Positions 28,467-34,939 of a stretch of DNA of 53,475 bases are shown here, one piece after another. Every line of letters starts with the position of its first letter. Within the stretch, counting starts at the first letter, position 1. The position numbers were made by a program, and so were the translations under genes. Origin of the DNA: a virus; IMG/VR virus record IMGVR_UViG_3300028388_004078, positions 1-53,475 of that record, one strand, 5' to 3'. A model generated the notes under the pieces. It was not told the DNA's origin, searched no databases, and worked only from the letters and a program-made list of their open reading frames with translations.

Positions 28467-28498
28467 GCATAATAATTTACCATGCTTGCGAATTCAAT

Positions 28499-28699
28499 TC
28501 AGCCGATTTTCAGCAGGTCCGCAGCGGGGTTGTTTTCCAGCGCGTCCAGTTTTCGATTGACTTCATCCAAGCTAGTCGAGAATGTCCCATCCTCGGATTG
28601 AGTCCCGTCCAGCCAGTAACCGGGCTGACCGTCCACATGATCGGATTCCAGTACATAGCCCATGATGCGGGCGCGGGCGTAGGTTTGAGGCTCGGTCAT
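28499..28699 (-). CDS. Small accessory protein
   Basis: A 66-residue protein (MTEPQTYARARIMGYVLESDHVDGQPGYW...) with AAGGA before the ATG. Short strands then a helix DEVNRKLDALENNPAADLL. No family recognised. Promoter at 28734-28762. Confidence 0.55.
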   Translation of the reverse strand: MTEPQTYARARIMGYVLESDHVDGQPGYWLDGTQSEDGTFSTSLDEVNRKLDALENNPAADLLKIG

Positions 28700-28733
28700 T
28701 TTGTTTTGTCCTTGTTTAGCGTTTCAATAAGTC

Positions 28734-28762
28734 TTTATCGCATGGGTCGCGGCGATTCGCAA
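28734..28762 (-). promoter_or_regulatory. TTGCGAATC-type promoter
   Basis: TTGCGA, 17-bp spacer, GATAAA on the minus strand. Confidence 0.75.
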
Positions 28763-28795
28763 GATAAAAAATTCGCTTATCCTTTGTTTTTTGTA

Positions 28796-28824
28796 TTGCG
28801 AATCGCGGCGGCGCGGCGTAGTGT
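28796..28824 (+). promoter_or_regulatory. TTGCGAATC-type promoter of sRNA copy A
   Basis: TTGCGA, 17-bp spacer, TAGTGT on the plus strand, about 6 bp before the first conserved base of the small RNA. Confidence 0.75.
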
Positions 28825-28829
28825 ATAGG

Positions 28830-28909
28830 GGAGGTCAGGAAAGATCGGCGGACACCGATTGAGTAAGGGGCGGGTTAGGAGTGCAGAATCCGTTCTTTTT
28901 TTTTTTTTT
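28830..28909 (+). ncRNA. Small RNA family, copy A
   Basis: About 80 nt. It shares with three other copies the 5' block GAGGTCAGGAAAG, a variable hairpin (here ATCGG-CGGACA-CCGAT), then AGTA-GGGG-CGGGTTAGGAG and a 3' hairpin ending in CCGTTC followed by at least 14 T, an intrinsic terminator. It has its own promoter and no reading frame. Confidence 0.7.
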
Positions 28910-28949
28910 GCGCGCGGCGCGGAACGAATCATGAACAAACGTGTCAAGC

Positions 28950-28978
28950 AAAAAGCGCCCCGCAAGGCGCTTTTTTTT
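28950..28978. terminator. Bidirectional intrinsic terminator
   Basis: AAAAAGCGCC-CCGCAA-GGCGCTTTTTTTT: a GC-rich stem flanked by A and T runs, working on both strands between sRNA copy A and the membrane peptide gene. Confidence 0.85.
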
Positions 28979-29070
28979 CACAAGGCGAGTCCGATCACTA
29001 GCAAGGCATAGGTCAGGACCGCAAAGGCAATCCCGGCGCGGATTGTGCCGCGCCGGGGGTTGTCTGTCAT
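28978..29070 (-). CDS. Small single-pass membrane peptide
   Basis: A 30-residue peptide: basic start MTDNPRRGTIR then one membrane segment AGIAFAVLTYALLVIGLAL. ATGA overlap with the stop of the DUF932 gene implies coupled translation; a terminator follows directly. Confidence 0.55.
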   Translation of the reverse strand: MTDNPRRGTIRAGIAFAVLTYALLVIGLAL

Positions 29071-29975
29071 GCGGCGCACTTGATATCCGCCATCTTTTCG
29101 GTCAGGTCCCACAGCGCCTGATTCAGGGCGGTGGTTTGGGCAATGCCCTTGACTTCCCGAACCTTGGCGCGGCGTGCCTTGCCATTGGTGCCGGTGATGA
29201 TTCCCCGCTGACCGCCGCGCACGGTGTTTTCTTGCACGATATTGAACGCGCTCCACAGCGTCGGAGTCTTGTCCGCCGAACGGCGCGCCCGCAGGAGGTC
29301 CAGAGGCTGGACAGGGACCGCCGACTCGTTCAGGACGGGCAGGGCGTCGGGGTTTTCCGGGTCCGCCTCATAGGCGTTGGCAAAGCGCACGCGGTGCGCA
29401 GCCTCGGCAAAGGTCAGGGCCTCGGCGCGGTCAAGCGTGATCCCCTTGAACCGCTCGACATGTTCCAGAACGCGCGGCGCGGTTTGCAGCATGTTCAGCG
29501 CCCCGTCGCGCACATCCTCGATGACGGTTTTCCCCGCGTGCCGAACGGTCACGGTGTCGAACGCTTCCCCGGTGAAAAGCCCATTGGTGCAGACAAAGCG
29601 GAAAATGCCCGCGATCATCTTATAGGCGGCGGTCCCGTCATTGGCATTGACCAGAATCACCTCGAACGCTTCCCCGGTGGTATTGGTCAGGGACCGGTGG
29701 CGCAGCCGGATCATGTGGCGCGTGTAGTCCTGTTTTCCGGGGATGCGGGTGCGGGCCTGTTGCGCCATCACGGGCATGAAATCGGCGGCGCGCAAGCCGT
29801 CCAGAACGTTGACGGTCGGGATGGGCACAAAGCGGTCGGAACGCGACTCGTGGGCCTCGGTGGCGAAAAGCGACGGCACGGCGCGCTGCAATTCGTCATT
29901 GGAAAGCGGGGTTGCGCCATCCCAAAAGATGTTGCCGCCGTTGCTCATGCCATTCATGTAACGATTGTAAGCCAT
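29067..29975 (-). CDS. DUF932 (phage/plasmid-like) protein
   Basis: A 302-residue protein starting MAYNRYMNGMSNGGNIFWDGATPLSNDELQ. FVPIPTVNVLDGLRAADFMPVMAQQ, HMIRLRHR, EVILVNANDGTAAYKMIAGIFRFVCTNGL and NMLQTAPRVLEHVERFKGITL follow the DUF932 pattern (conserved SHDG/NANDG-type and FRxVCTNG motifs). These proteins are widespread on phages, plasmids and CRISPR-linked islands; function unproven, antirestriction has been suggested. Promoter at 30025-30053. Confidence 0.8.
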   Translation of the reverse strand: MAYNRYMNGMSNGGNIFWDGATPLSNDELQRAVPSLFATEAHESRSDRFVPIPTVNVLDGLRAADFMPVMAQQARTRIPGKQDYTRHMIRLRHRSLTNTTGEAFEVILVNANDGTAAYKMIAGIFRFVCTNGLFTGEAFDTVTVRHAGKTVIEDVRDGALNMLQTAPRVLEHVERFKGITLDRAEALTFAEAAHRVRFANAYEADPENPDALPVLNESAVPVQPLDLLRARRSADKTPTLWSAFNIVQENTVRGGQRGIITGTNGKARRAKVREVKGIAQTTALNQALWDLTEKMADIKCAA

Positions 29976-30024
29976 AGTCTTGAACCTCTCAGGTTTGTGG
30001 GGTTGCCCCCGTTTCGGTAAGTAT

Positions 30025-30053
30025 GTTTTCGCATAGGGCGCAGTGATTCGCAA
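30025..30053 (-). promoter_or_regulatory. TTGCGAATC-type promoter
   Basis: TTGCGA, 17-bp spacer, GAAAAC on the minus strand, before the DUF932 gene. Confidence 0.6.
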
Positions 30054-30086
30054 CACAAAAAACAGGTCAAACAAAACTTTTTTCTC

Positions 30087-30115
30087 TTGCGAATCGCACA
30101 ACGGTCGGCTAGGTT
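30087..30115 (+). promoter_or_regulatory. TTGCGAATC-type promoter of sRNA copy B
   Basis: TTGCGA, 17-bp spacer, TAGGTT on the plus strand, 7 bp before the conserved 5' block of copy B. Confidence 0.75.
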
Positions 30116-30119
30116 GAAT

Positions 30120-30182
30120 GTGAGGTCAGGAAAGCCTAGCCATGGCGAGTAGGGGACGGGTTAGGAGTGTGGGGTCTGTCTT
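30120..30182 (+). ncRNA. Small RNA family, copy B
   Basis: Conserved GAGGTCAGGAAAG, then a short palindromic CCTAGCCATGG element, then GAGTAGGGGACGGGTTAGGAG and GGGGTCTGTC. It converges with copy D; the shared region 30196-30221 holds a hairpin that may end both transcripts, so its 3' end may be further right. Confidence 0.65.
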
Positions 30183-30189
30183 GACGTTG

Positions 30190-30268
30190 GGGAACAAAAA
30201 GAGAACGGATTCCGCTCTCTTAAACCGTCCCATACTTGGCGCGGGCGGCGCGCCTTTCCTGACCTCAC
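30190..30268 (-). ncRNA. Small RNA family, copy D
   Basis: Minus strand: GAGGTCAGGAAAG, hairpin GGCGCG-CCGCC-CGCGCC, AAGTA-GGGACGGTTTAAGAG, then a 9-bp hairpin AGAGAGCGG-AAT-CCGTTCTCT followed by TTTTTG, a clear intrinsic terminator. Promoter at 30274-30302. Confidence 0.75.
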
Positions 30269-30273
30269 ATATA

Positions 30274-30302
30274 CCTTAGAACGATTCGGGCAGCGGTGTC
30301 AA
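30274..30302 (-). promoter_or_regulatory. GANTC-containing promoter of sRNA copy D
   Basis: TTGACA, 9 bp, GAATC, 3 bp, CTAAGG on the minus strand. Confidence 0.65.
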
Positions 30303-30321
30303 TAATAATTTACCGATACCT

Positions 30322-30337
30322 TGTTTCACGTGAAACA
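30322..30337. promoter_or_regulatory. parS: parS-type centromere site, copy 2
   Basis: Exact TGTTTCACGTGAAACA in the gap between sRNA copy D and the gene at 30400. Confidence 0.85.
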
Positions 30338-30399
30338 TTGGCGGGGCGGTCCTATCTCGGTCGAAACGAGTCTGGATATACGCCCCGCCGTGCCCGCCG

Positions 30400-30726
30400 T
30401 TAGGCGGGATGCGTGCCCGAGTCGCCAATGGCGATGACTCGGCCCTTGTTGAACGCGAAACCTTTCTTGCCTTCCGCGTTTCCATCGGTCGCGGGATAGT
30501 CGAAAAACACGTTGCCATTGTCACGCAACGCTTGCGAGGCAATCGCGCCACGCTCGCCGCCGACGCGCCGCTTGTAAACTTTCGGCATGCCGACGCGAGT
30601 CGTCACGGTGCCGTCTTTCTTGGCGAAAGAGACTTTCGTGATCTGCGCGCCGCGCGCGGCAAGCTCAGCGTCCACGACGCTTTGCGGCAGGAATGCGATC
30701 AGCGCGGAGTCGATATTGCGGGCCAT
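30400..30726 (-). CDS. Accessory hypothetical protein
   Basis: A 108-residue protein (MARNIDSALIAFLPQSVVDAELAARGAQITKVSFAKKDGTVTTRVG...) with AAAGGA before the ATG. A helix, then basic strands with MPKVYKRRVGGERGAIASQALRDNGNVFFDYP, then KKGFAFNKGRVIAIGD. Not recognised. The basic middle suggests nucleic acid contact. Promoter at 30777-30805. Confidence 0.6.
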   Translation of the reverse strand: MARNIDSALIAFLPQSVVDAELAARGAQITKVSFAKKDGTVTTRVGMPKVYKRRVGGERGAIASQALRDNGNVFFDYPATDGNAEGKKGFAFNKGRVIAIGDSGTHPA

Positions 30727-30776
30727 GGGTTTGATCCTTTCGGGTTGCTGCACCTTCGGTGCGTTTCGGTGAGTCT

Positions 30777-30805
30777 GTTATGCCATGCGGCGGGGCGATT
30801 CGCAA
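30777..30805 (-). promoter_or_regulatory. TTGCGAATC-type promoter
   Basis: TTGCGA, 17-bp spacer, CATAAC on the minus strand, before the gene at 30400-30726. Confidence 0.7.
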
Positions 30806-30833
30806 TAGTTTTTTCGCCCCGCCTTGCGTTTTT

Positions 30834-30974
30834 CTAGCGGTGTTTTCCGCCAGACTCGAACGCGCGCCGCTTGGCTTTCGCGCGCCTTGCCTCGCGCCGC
30901 TTGGCTTGCACGCCGTCACGGTCGCGCTTGCGGTCGCGGTTTTCGTGCTTTTCGTTTTTCCAGTCTTTGCCCAT
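30834..30974 (-). CDS. Very basic small protein
   Basis: A 46-residue protein, about 45 percent Lys/Arg/His (MGKDWKNEKHENRDRKRDR..., AKRREARRAKAKRRAFESGG), with AAAGG before the ATG. A likely nucleic acid-binding peptide. The DNA is unusually rich in GCG/CGC codons. A GC hairpin (GGGGCG-AAT-CGCCCC at about 31013-31029) separates it from the gene upstream. Confidence 0.55.
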   Translation of the reverse strand: MGKDWKNEKHENRDRKRDRDGVQAKRREARRAKAKRRAFESGGKHR

Positions 30975-31037
30975 TGTCTCACCTTTCTGCGCTTTGATGC
31001 GCTGGGGTTTGCGGGGCGAATCGCCCCGCGTTTGAAT

Positions 31038-31088
31038 TTAGAAATGACCTAACGCGATGTAAAGCGCGATCAGGATTCCGAGTGTCAC
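31038..31088 (-). CDS. Hydrophobic micropeptide
   Basis: A 16-residue frame (GTG start, TLGILIALYIALGHF) overlapping the stop of the gene before it as GTGA. Its size and hydrophobicity match the other membrane peptides of the region, but nothing else supports it. Confidence 0.3.
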   Translation of the reverse strand: MTLGILIALYIALGHF

Positions 31089-31873
31089 GATTGAGATGCC
31101 TGACTCCTTTTCTGGAATGCGTCAATCTTGGCCTTGACGCCATGGGCCGGGATGAAAACGCTTGCCTTGTTCGGGCTGGAATTGCCGCCGCATGCGAGGC
31201 AAGCCGCGCAATCGGTTTTCTTGCCCGCCGCGTCCGACGCGGGGCAAAGGAATTCGCGGCCTTTGACCAGCGACTCGGCGGGCGTGCCGACTCGGAATGT
31301 CCGGTATCCCATGGCTTGCGCGGCGATTGCCTCACAAGGCGAGTCCGCGCTCGCCATGCAATAGCGGGCGAATTCGGGCGAACAAAACGACTCGCGCCAT
31401 TGATGCGTGTATCCGGTGCAGCGCCCCGCGTCCGCCAGCAATTCCGCCCAAACGTCGAAAGGAACGGCGGCGGGGTCGCCATAGGTGCCGAGTCGCACGC
31501 TCAGACCCGCCAGCAATGCCGCGCCGTCCGCGCCAAGCGCGACAGGATACTTGCCCGCCGCGTTGTGCTTATAGACGTTCAACGGGCCTTGAAAGACCAG
31601 CACATAGCAGGAACGATTCACGTTCTGCGATGCGCGCCCATCTTTGCCCGGTGTCACGATATCGCCCCGGTGCTGACAATTGCCGCAGATGGAATAATCC
31701 GCGCCGGTGTGAATCGCGTCAACCGGGCTGATATCGGTGCGGATGATATAGGTTTGCACCATGTGACCGGTTTTGCGATTCTGCGATTTGGCCTTGATGC
31801 CGGTCGCGATCAGCGCAATGGGCGCGCCGTCGATCTGCGACGGGCCTTCCCAGAGTTTAACAGAGTTTGCCAT
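31085..31873 (-). CDS. Cysteine-rich accessory protein
   Basis: A 262-residue protein (MANSVKLWEGPSQIDGAPIALIATGIKAKSQNRKTGHMVQTYIIR...) with AAAGGA before the ATG. Cysteines cluster in three places: YSICGNCQHRGD, WRESFCSPEFARYC and KKTDCAACLACGG, which suggests zinc or iron-sulphur sites. I recall similar proteins in marine phages and plasmids without a known function. It has a weaker promoter of TTGCAT type upstream. Confidence 0.6.
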   Translation of the reverse strand: MANSVKLWEGPSQIDGAPIALIATGIKAKSQNRKTGHMVQTYIIRTDISPVDAIHTGADYSICGNCQHRGDIVTPGKDGRASQNVNRSCYVLVFQGPLNVYKHNAAGKYPVALGADGAALLAGLSVRLGTYGDPAAVPFDVWAELLADAGRCTGYTHQWRESFCSPEFARYCMASADSPCEAIAAQAMGYRTFRVGTPAESLVKGREFLCPASDAAGKKTDCAACLACGGNSSPNKASVFIPAHGVKAKIDAFQKRSQASQS

Positions 31874-31967
31874 GGGTTTTCCTTTCTGGCGTTGCGGTGA
31901 TTCCTTTCTCGCATATGCCACGCCGGGATGCAAGCGAAAAAATTTTGCGCAAGCTTGCTTTTTTCTC

Positions 31968-31996
31968 TTGCGAATCGCTTTGCCCGGTGTCATACA
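31968..31996 (+). promoter_or_regulatory. TTGCGAATC-type promoter of the H-NS-like gene
   Basis: TTGCGA, 17-bp spacer, CATACA on the plus strand, 50 bp before the ATG. Confidence 0.75.
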
Positions 31997-32046
31997 TAGA
32001 TCACCGAAACGGCAAACAACGCCAAAACCCAAAGGAGACTTTACAC

Positions 32047-32364
32047 ATGACGACTCAGACCCACGGTTTCGACCTTTCCACGCTCGACCCCGCCGCGCTG
32101 GAAGCGCTCGCCGCCGATGCGGCGAAACTCGCCCCGAAGGTGCAGAAGGAACGGCTGGAAGCCGCCCGCGCCGCCGCGCTGGAAGTGATCGAGTCCCACG
32201 GTTTCACCTTGCGCGACGTGTTCCCGAACGCCAAGCGCGTGACGCCCGCCGCGCCGAAATTCCGCCATCCCGACGACGAGTCGCAAACGTGGTCCGGGCG
32301 CGGTCGCAAGCCGGTTTGGCTTGTCGATCTGGAAGCCGCAGGCGGCGCGCCGGTCGCGATCTAA
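32047..32364 (+). CDS. H-NS-like DNA-binding protein
   Basis: A 105-residue protein with AAAGGAG before the ATG. The C-terminal PKFRHPDDESQTWSGRGRKPVWL is the H-NS/HvrA DNA-binding motif (TWSGRGRxPxW) that inserts into the minor groove of AT-rich DNA. The N-terminal 60 residues form a helical oligomerisation region. H-NS-like proteins silence AT-rich foreign genes or compete with host silencers. Own promoter and a strong terminator (32387-32419) make it a single-gene unit. Confidence 0.9.
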   Translation: MTTQTHGFDLSTLDPAALEALAADAAKLAPKVQKERLEAARAAALEVIESHGFTLRDVFPNAKRVTPAAPKFRHPDDESQTWSGRGRKPVWLVDLEAAGGAPVAI

Positions 32365-32386
32365 GGCGCGCCACAGAACAAAGGAA

Positions 32387-32419
32387 AGGCCCGCCTTGCA
32401 TGTGCAAGGCGGGTCTTTG
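32387..32419 (+). terminator. Intrinsic terminator after the H-NS-like gene
   Basis: An 11-bp stem GCCCGCCTTGC/GCAAGGCGGGT with loop ATGT, followed by CTTTG. A-rich on the left side as well. Confidence 0.75.
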
Positions 32420-32428
32420 TGAATGCGT

Positions 32429-32444
32429 TGTTTCACGTGAAACA
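32429..32444. promoter_or_regulatory. parS: parS-type centromere site, copy 3
   Basis: Exact TGTTTCACGTGAAACA between the H-NS terminator and the next promoter. Confidence 0.85.
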
Positions 32445-32463
32445 AGCCTGCGCAAATTTTCTA

Positions 32464-32492
32464 TTGACCGCGCCGCGCGAATCGTGCAAGGT
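32464..32492 (+). promoter_or_regulatory. GANTC-containing promoter
   Basis: TTGACC, 9 bp, GAATC, 3 bp, CAAGGT on the plus strand, 20 bp after parS copy 3. Confidence 0.65.
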
Positions 32493-32517
32493 AAGGCATA
32501 GCAAGAAAGGAAACCCG

Positions 32518-32748
32518 ATGGAAACCGCAGCACAAGCAAAAGCCCGCCTTGACGCCCAAATTGCCTATGGCAAATGGAACGTCGCAGGAACCACCCGCCG
32601 TTTGCGGGAAGCGCAATTGCGCGAAATGTCCCCCGCCCGCCGTGCCCTTTCCATCGCCACAGAAAAGGCGATTGATTGCGTGATGTTTTGCGCGGGCTGG
32701 GCATTGTTCGCCGCGTTTGCGTGGTATGGGATCGGGGGGCTTTTCTAA
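32518..32748 (+). CDS. Small protein with C-terminal membrane segment
   Basis: A 76-residue protein (METAAQAKARLDAQIAYGKW...) with AAAGGA before the ATG. A basic helical N-terminal part is followed by a membrane segment CVMFCAGWALFAAFAWYGI at the end. Its TAA overlaps the next ATG (TAATG). Confidence 0.6.
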   Translation: METAAQAKARLDAQIAYGKWNVAGTTRRLREAQLREMSPARRALSIATEKAIDCVMFCAGWALFAAFAWYGIGGLF

Positions 32749-32981
32749 TGCTGATACCCGAACAAACAACCCGCAACGCAATCCGGGCGGGTGACGTGAT
32801 AGAGCACAACGGGCGAGTCGTCACGTTGTGCGCACGTGATATCCGCCGGGATTCATTCATGGGAGTCACCATACGGGGCGAGTCCTACATGCTGGGGCGC
32901 AAGCCTGTTATCCGGTTGCGCCCATATCGGACGCCACAGGGGGCAGCGTGCCCGCAATGCGTGAACGAGGGCAAGGGATAG
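32748..32981 (+). CDS. Small hypothetical protein with CxxC
   Basis: A 77-residue protein (MLIPEQTTRNAIRAGDVIEHNGRVVTLCARDIRR...) coupled to the gene before it. AGDVIEHNGRVVTL resembles an SH3-like small barrel, and it ends with CPQCVNEGKG. A further short stretch (32982-33125) has a TTGACG promoter-like sequence and no clear gene. Confidence 0.55.
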   Translation: MLIPEQTTRNAIRAGDVIEHNGRVVTLCARDIRRDSFMGVTIRGESYMLGRKPVIRLRPYRTPQGAACPQCVNEGKG

Positions 32982-33125
32982 GGCTTGACGAATCGCGCCC
33001 CGAGCGATACGTTGAGTCATGGCGCAGGATAGCACGCGGAGTCGTGCCGTTACTGTAAGCGGGTGCTGGTCACCTAGCGCGGTGCGAGGCTGAAATGTCT
33101 GATCTGTAAGCCGCCAAATTAGCCC

Positions 33126-33154
33126 TTGCGAATCACCGGGCAATGTCCTAATCT
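33126..33154 (+). promoter_or_regulatory. TTGCGAATC-type promoter of sRNA copy C
   Basis: TTGCGA, 17-bp spacer, TAATCT on the plus strand, 6 bp before the conserved block. Confidence 0.75.
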
Positions 33155-33159
33155 GAATG

Positions 33160-33226
33160 TGAGGTCAGGAAAGCGCGGCGGACACCGGGCAAGTAGGGGA
33201 CGGTTTAGGAGAGCAGACTCTGTCTA
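33160..33226 (+). ncRNA. Small RNA family, copy C
   Basis: GAGGTCAGGAAAG, a GCGGCGGACACCG element shared with copy A, AAGTAGGGGACGGTTTAGGAG, then GCAGACTCTGTC able to form a small hairpin. The 3' end is uncertain; a T run follows at about 33261. Confidence 0.7.
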
Positions 33227-33309
33227 TCTACAAAAGGTTAACGAAAGCTTTCTCGCCAGATTTTTTGATGGGGCGGGCGCGCTCCAGACAAAAACGGCGC
33301 GCGCGCTAT

Positions 33310-33480
33310 AGAAAAAATGAGAAAACGTAAAAACGGCTGATCGTCAAAACGAGCGATCACCAGAACGAGCGTGCGTATTAAAAAATGAGAAAACGTAAAA
33401 ACGACGGATCGTCAAAACGCGAGATCGTCAAAACAAAAATGAGAAATAGTCAAAATAAAAATGCGATCCCGTCAAAACTG
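33310..33480 (+). repeat. Iteron-like direct repeats
   Basis: At least five repeats around GATCGTCAAAACG or GATCCCGTCAAAACT are spread over 170 bp, mixed with two copies of ATGAGAAAACGTAAAAACG. One more CTCCCGTCAAAACT lies at about 33664. Together with the AT-rich makeup this resembles a replication origin or a regulator-binding array. No gene overlaps. Confidence 0.6.
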
Positions 33481-33863
33481 CGTTTCACCAGTTCTGAAAC
33501 GAAAGCTGGGCGCGGCTCGGCTTAGGCGTGATGGGTCATATATGACCCCTAAAGCGGTGTGAGATGCCATAAATGACTCATTGAGGCCCGCTACGCGGGC
33601 TTCTCCCAGTTCGCCAAGCAGCGCGAGCTTTCGCGCCCCTCGGCGTGACAGTGATAAATATAAAAAATACGCTCCCGTCAAAACTCGTTGCAGTCGTTTT
33701 GAAACAAAAACCCCACCAGTATATAACTGGCGGGGCGTTCCATTTGATCTTCTGCTTTTTGCTCAAAAGTAAAGCCAAGCTCATGGCTCTGATGCACCTT
33801 ATATAACCGATTCGTGCTGGTTTGTTAAGAGATTCTTTATCTTAATGCTCGTTTTCAGAGGCA
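33481..33863. other. Gene-free region with palindromes and terminator-like hairpins
   Basis: Contains a perfect 16-bp palindrome GGGTCATATATGACCC (33535-33550), hairpins GCCCGC-TAC-GCGGGC and GCGCGA-GCTT-TCGCGC, and a strong stem CCCCACCAGT/ACTGGCGGGG (about 33711-33737). No credible gene on either strand. Confidence 0.5.
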
Positions 33864-33975
33864 AAAAGGGGTGCTCCCCGCCGCTCGACCAGAGTGTCTG
33901 GGAGCAGGACCGCGTAAGCGGTCGCGTGGCGGGGAGCGGTTTTGCCGCACAGGAAACCCAAAACCCTGCGGCATG
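33864..33975 (-). terminator. Structured 3' region with alternative stems and terminator
   Basis: Downstream of the HTH gene. On the minus strand a long stem GCTCCCCGCC/GGCGGGGAGC encloses two hairpins (GACCGC/GCGGTC; CCAGA/TCTGG). Its last strand can instead pair with the following CCCC to give GGGG-AGCA-CCCC and a TTTTT tail. The two pairings exclude each other, so this may be a switchable terminator. Confidence 0.5.
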
Positions 33976-33983
33976 AGAGGAAC

Positions 33984-34367
33984 CTACTTCACCTCTCGAA
34001 CCATGTCAAGCTTAAATATCTCCTGCGTCTTCTCGGGCAGCCAGTGCGGGTCAAGTTGCGGAAAGTCCCGCCTGTGCGAGAGCATGGACGGGTTGCGTGT
34101 CTTGTCTCTGGGATCGACCCAGCGGTGTACCAGCTTCTCAAGAGAGAGCACCAGCAGCGCTACATGGCGCGGTACAGGCTTGAGACCACGGCACCAGTGC
34201 TCGACTGTTGTACGGTTGAAGCCCGCGTAGCGGGAGAAGCCTTCGATGCCCTTACGGTGGCCCCAGATGGACTCGATGGCGATCAGCATGTCCTCGGGCC
34301 ACATGTAGCCGATCTTGCGGCCTTGGTTATCGACATGCCACCATTCTGGATTCTTGCGGCCTACCAC
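33984..34367 (-). CDS. HTH regulator-like protein
   Basis: A 127-residue protein with a GTG start overlapping the TAG of the gene before it. PEDMLIAIESIWGHRKGIEGFSRYAGFNRTTVEHWCRGLKPVPRHVALLVLSLE reads as a helix-turn-helix domain (helix, GFNRTTVEHW recognition helix, then a third helix). The C-terminal 45 residues are basic. The operon promoter is flanked by GGGACCC boxes, consistent with autoregulation. Confidence 0.65.
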   Translation of the reverse strand: MVGRKNPEWWHVDNQGRKIGYMWPEDMLIAIESIWGHRKGIEGFSRYAGFNRTTVEHWCRGLKPVPRHVALLVLSLEKLVHRWVDPRDKTRNPSMLSHRRDFPQLDPHWLPEKTQEIFKLDMVREVK

Positions 34368-34531
34368 CCAGCACCTACCTGATCATCAATCGCGTTAGTA
34401 AGGAGGCTTTCATAGACTACGTAACTCTGGCTCTCTCGCCACGCGCCTTCTTCGCTGTACGTCTTGTACCGAAATTTATACCCCTCGAAGAAAGCTTTCT
34501 TGATATACTCCGCCATTTTCCTGCAATTCAT
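34361..34531 (-). CDS. Small protein coupled to the HTH gene
   Basis: A 56-residue protein (MNCRKMAEYIKKAFFEGYKFRYKTYSEEGAW...) whose stop overlaps the GTG of the HTH gene. An alternative start at 34516 (MAEYIKK) has AGGA directly upstream. No family recognised. First gene of a two-gene regulatory operon. Confidence 0.5.
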   Translation of the reverse strand: MNCRKMAEYIKKAFFEGYKFRYKTYSEEGAWRESQSYVVYESLLTNAIDDQVGAGW

Positions 34532-34555
34532 GTCATACCCATATTTAGATTCATC

Positions 34556-34608
34556 GGGTCCCTATACAAAATAATAGGGTCCCTGTCAAGTCGGGAGACA
34601 GGGACCCT
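34556..34608 (-). promoter_or_regulatory. Promoter with GGGACCC operators inside a terminator stem
   Basis: On the minus strand TTGACA, 17 bp, TATAGG directs the small gene and HTH gene. GGGACCCTA and TAGGGACCC copies overlap the -35 and -10 parts. The same DNA forms a 12-bp stem (AGGGTCCCTGTC with its complement, 34576-34608) that can end transcription of the gene at 34654. Further GGGTCCCT copies occur at about 34650 and 35037. Confidence 0.6.
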
Positions 34609-34653
34609 TGGATGGGACTAAGGTCCCGCCGGGTATTGAATGTTTATGGGTCC

Positions 34654-34884
34654 CTACAATGTAATCGCAGCTTCCATTTCTTCTTGGGTCAGTCCCAAGC
34701 GTCCTGCCTCGTTTCCCTGTGCGTGTAGGAATATTTCCGGCGGTGCATCGGGATGGTCGTCCATGCAGTTCATCTGCCACTGCCCCATGTAGGCTCCATA
34801 TTCATCCCACACCATGCGATGGGACAGGGCGCCAAAGTCTTGCTCATATCCGGTCGGGGTTTTTACGATGTCAGGTTCGTCCAT
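34654..34884 (-). CDS. Small acidic hypothetical protein
   Basis: A 76-residue protein (MDEPDIVKTPTGYEQDFGALSHRMVWDEYGAYMGQWQMN...) with AAGGAGG before the ATG and a GANTC promoter at 34911-34939. A Trp/Tyr-rich middle is followed by LTQEEMEAAITL. No family recognised. Confidence 0.55.
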   Translation of the reverse strand: MDEPDIVKTPTGYEQDFGALSHRMVWDEYGAYMGQWQMNCMDDHPDAPPEIFLHAQGNEAGRLGLTQEEMEAAITL

Positions 34885-34910
34885 GTTAATCCTCCTTTTT
34901 TGCTTAACCT

Positions 34911-34939
34911 TACATCGCATGATTCGCGCTCAGTGTCAA
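34911..34939 (-). promoter_or_regulatory. GANTC-containing promoter
   Basis: TTGACA, 8 bp, GAATC, 4 bp, GATGTA on the minus strand, before the gene at 34654-34884. Confidence 0.65.

Noticed and set aside
29067-30020. 359-residue plus-strand frame over the DUF932 gene
   Set aside because: The minus-strand protein has clear family motifs and a promoter; the antisense frame is a shadow.
33310-33480. CRISPR array
   Set aside because: Repeats are short, unevenly spaced and imperfect, with no constant spacer length and no cas genes.
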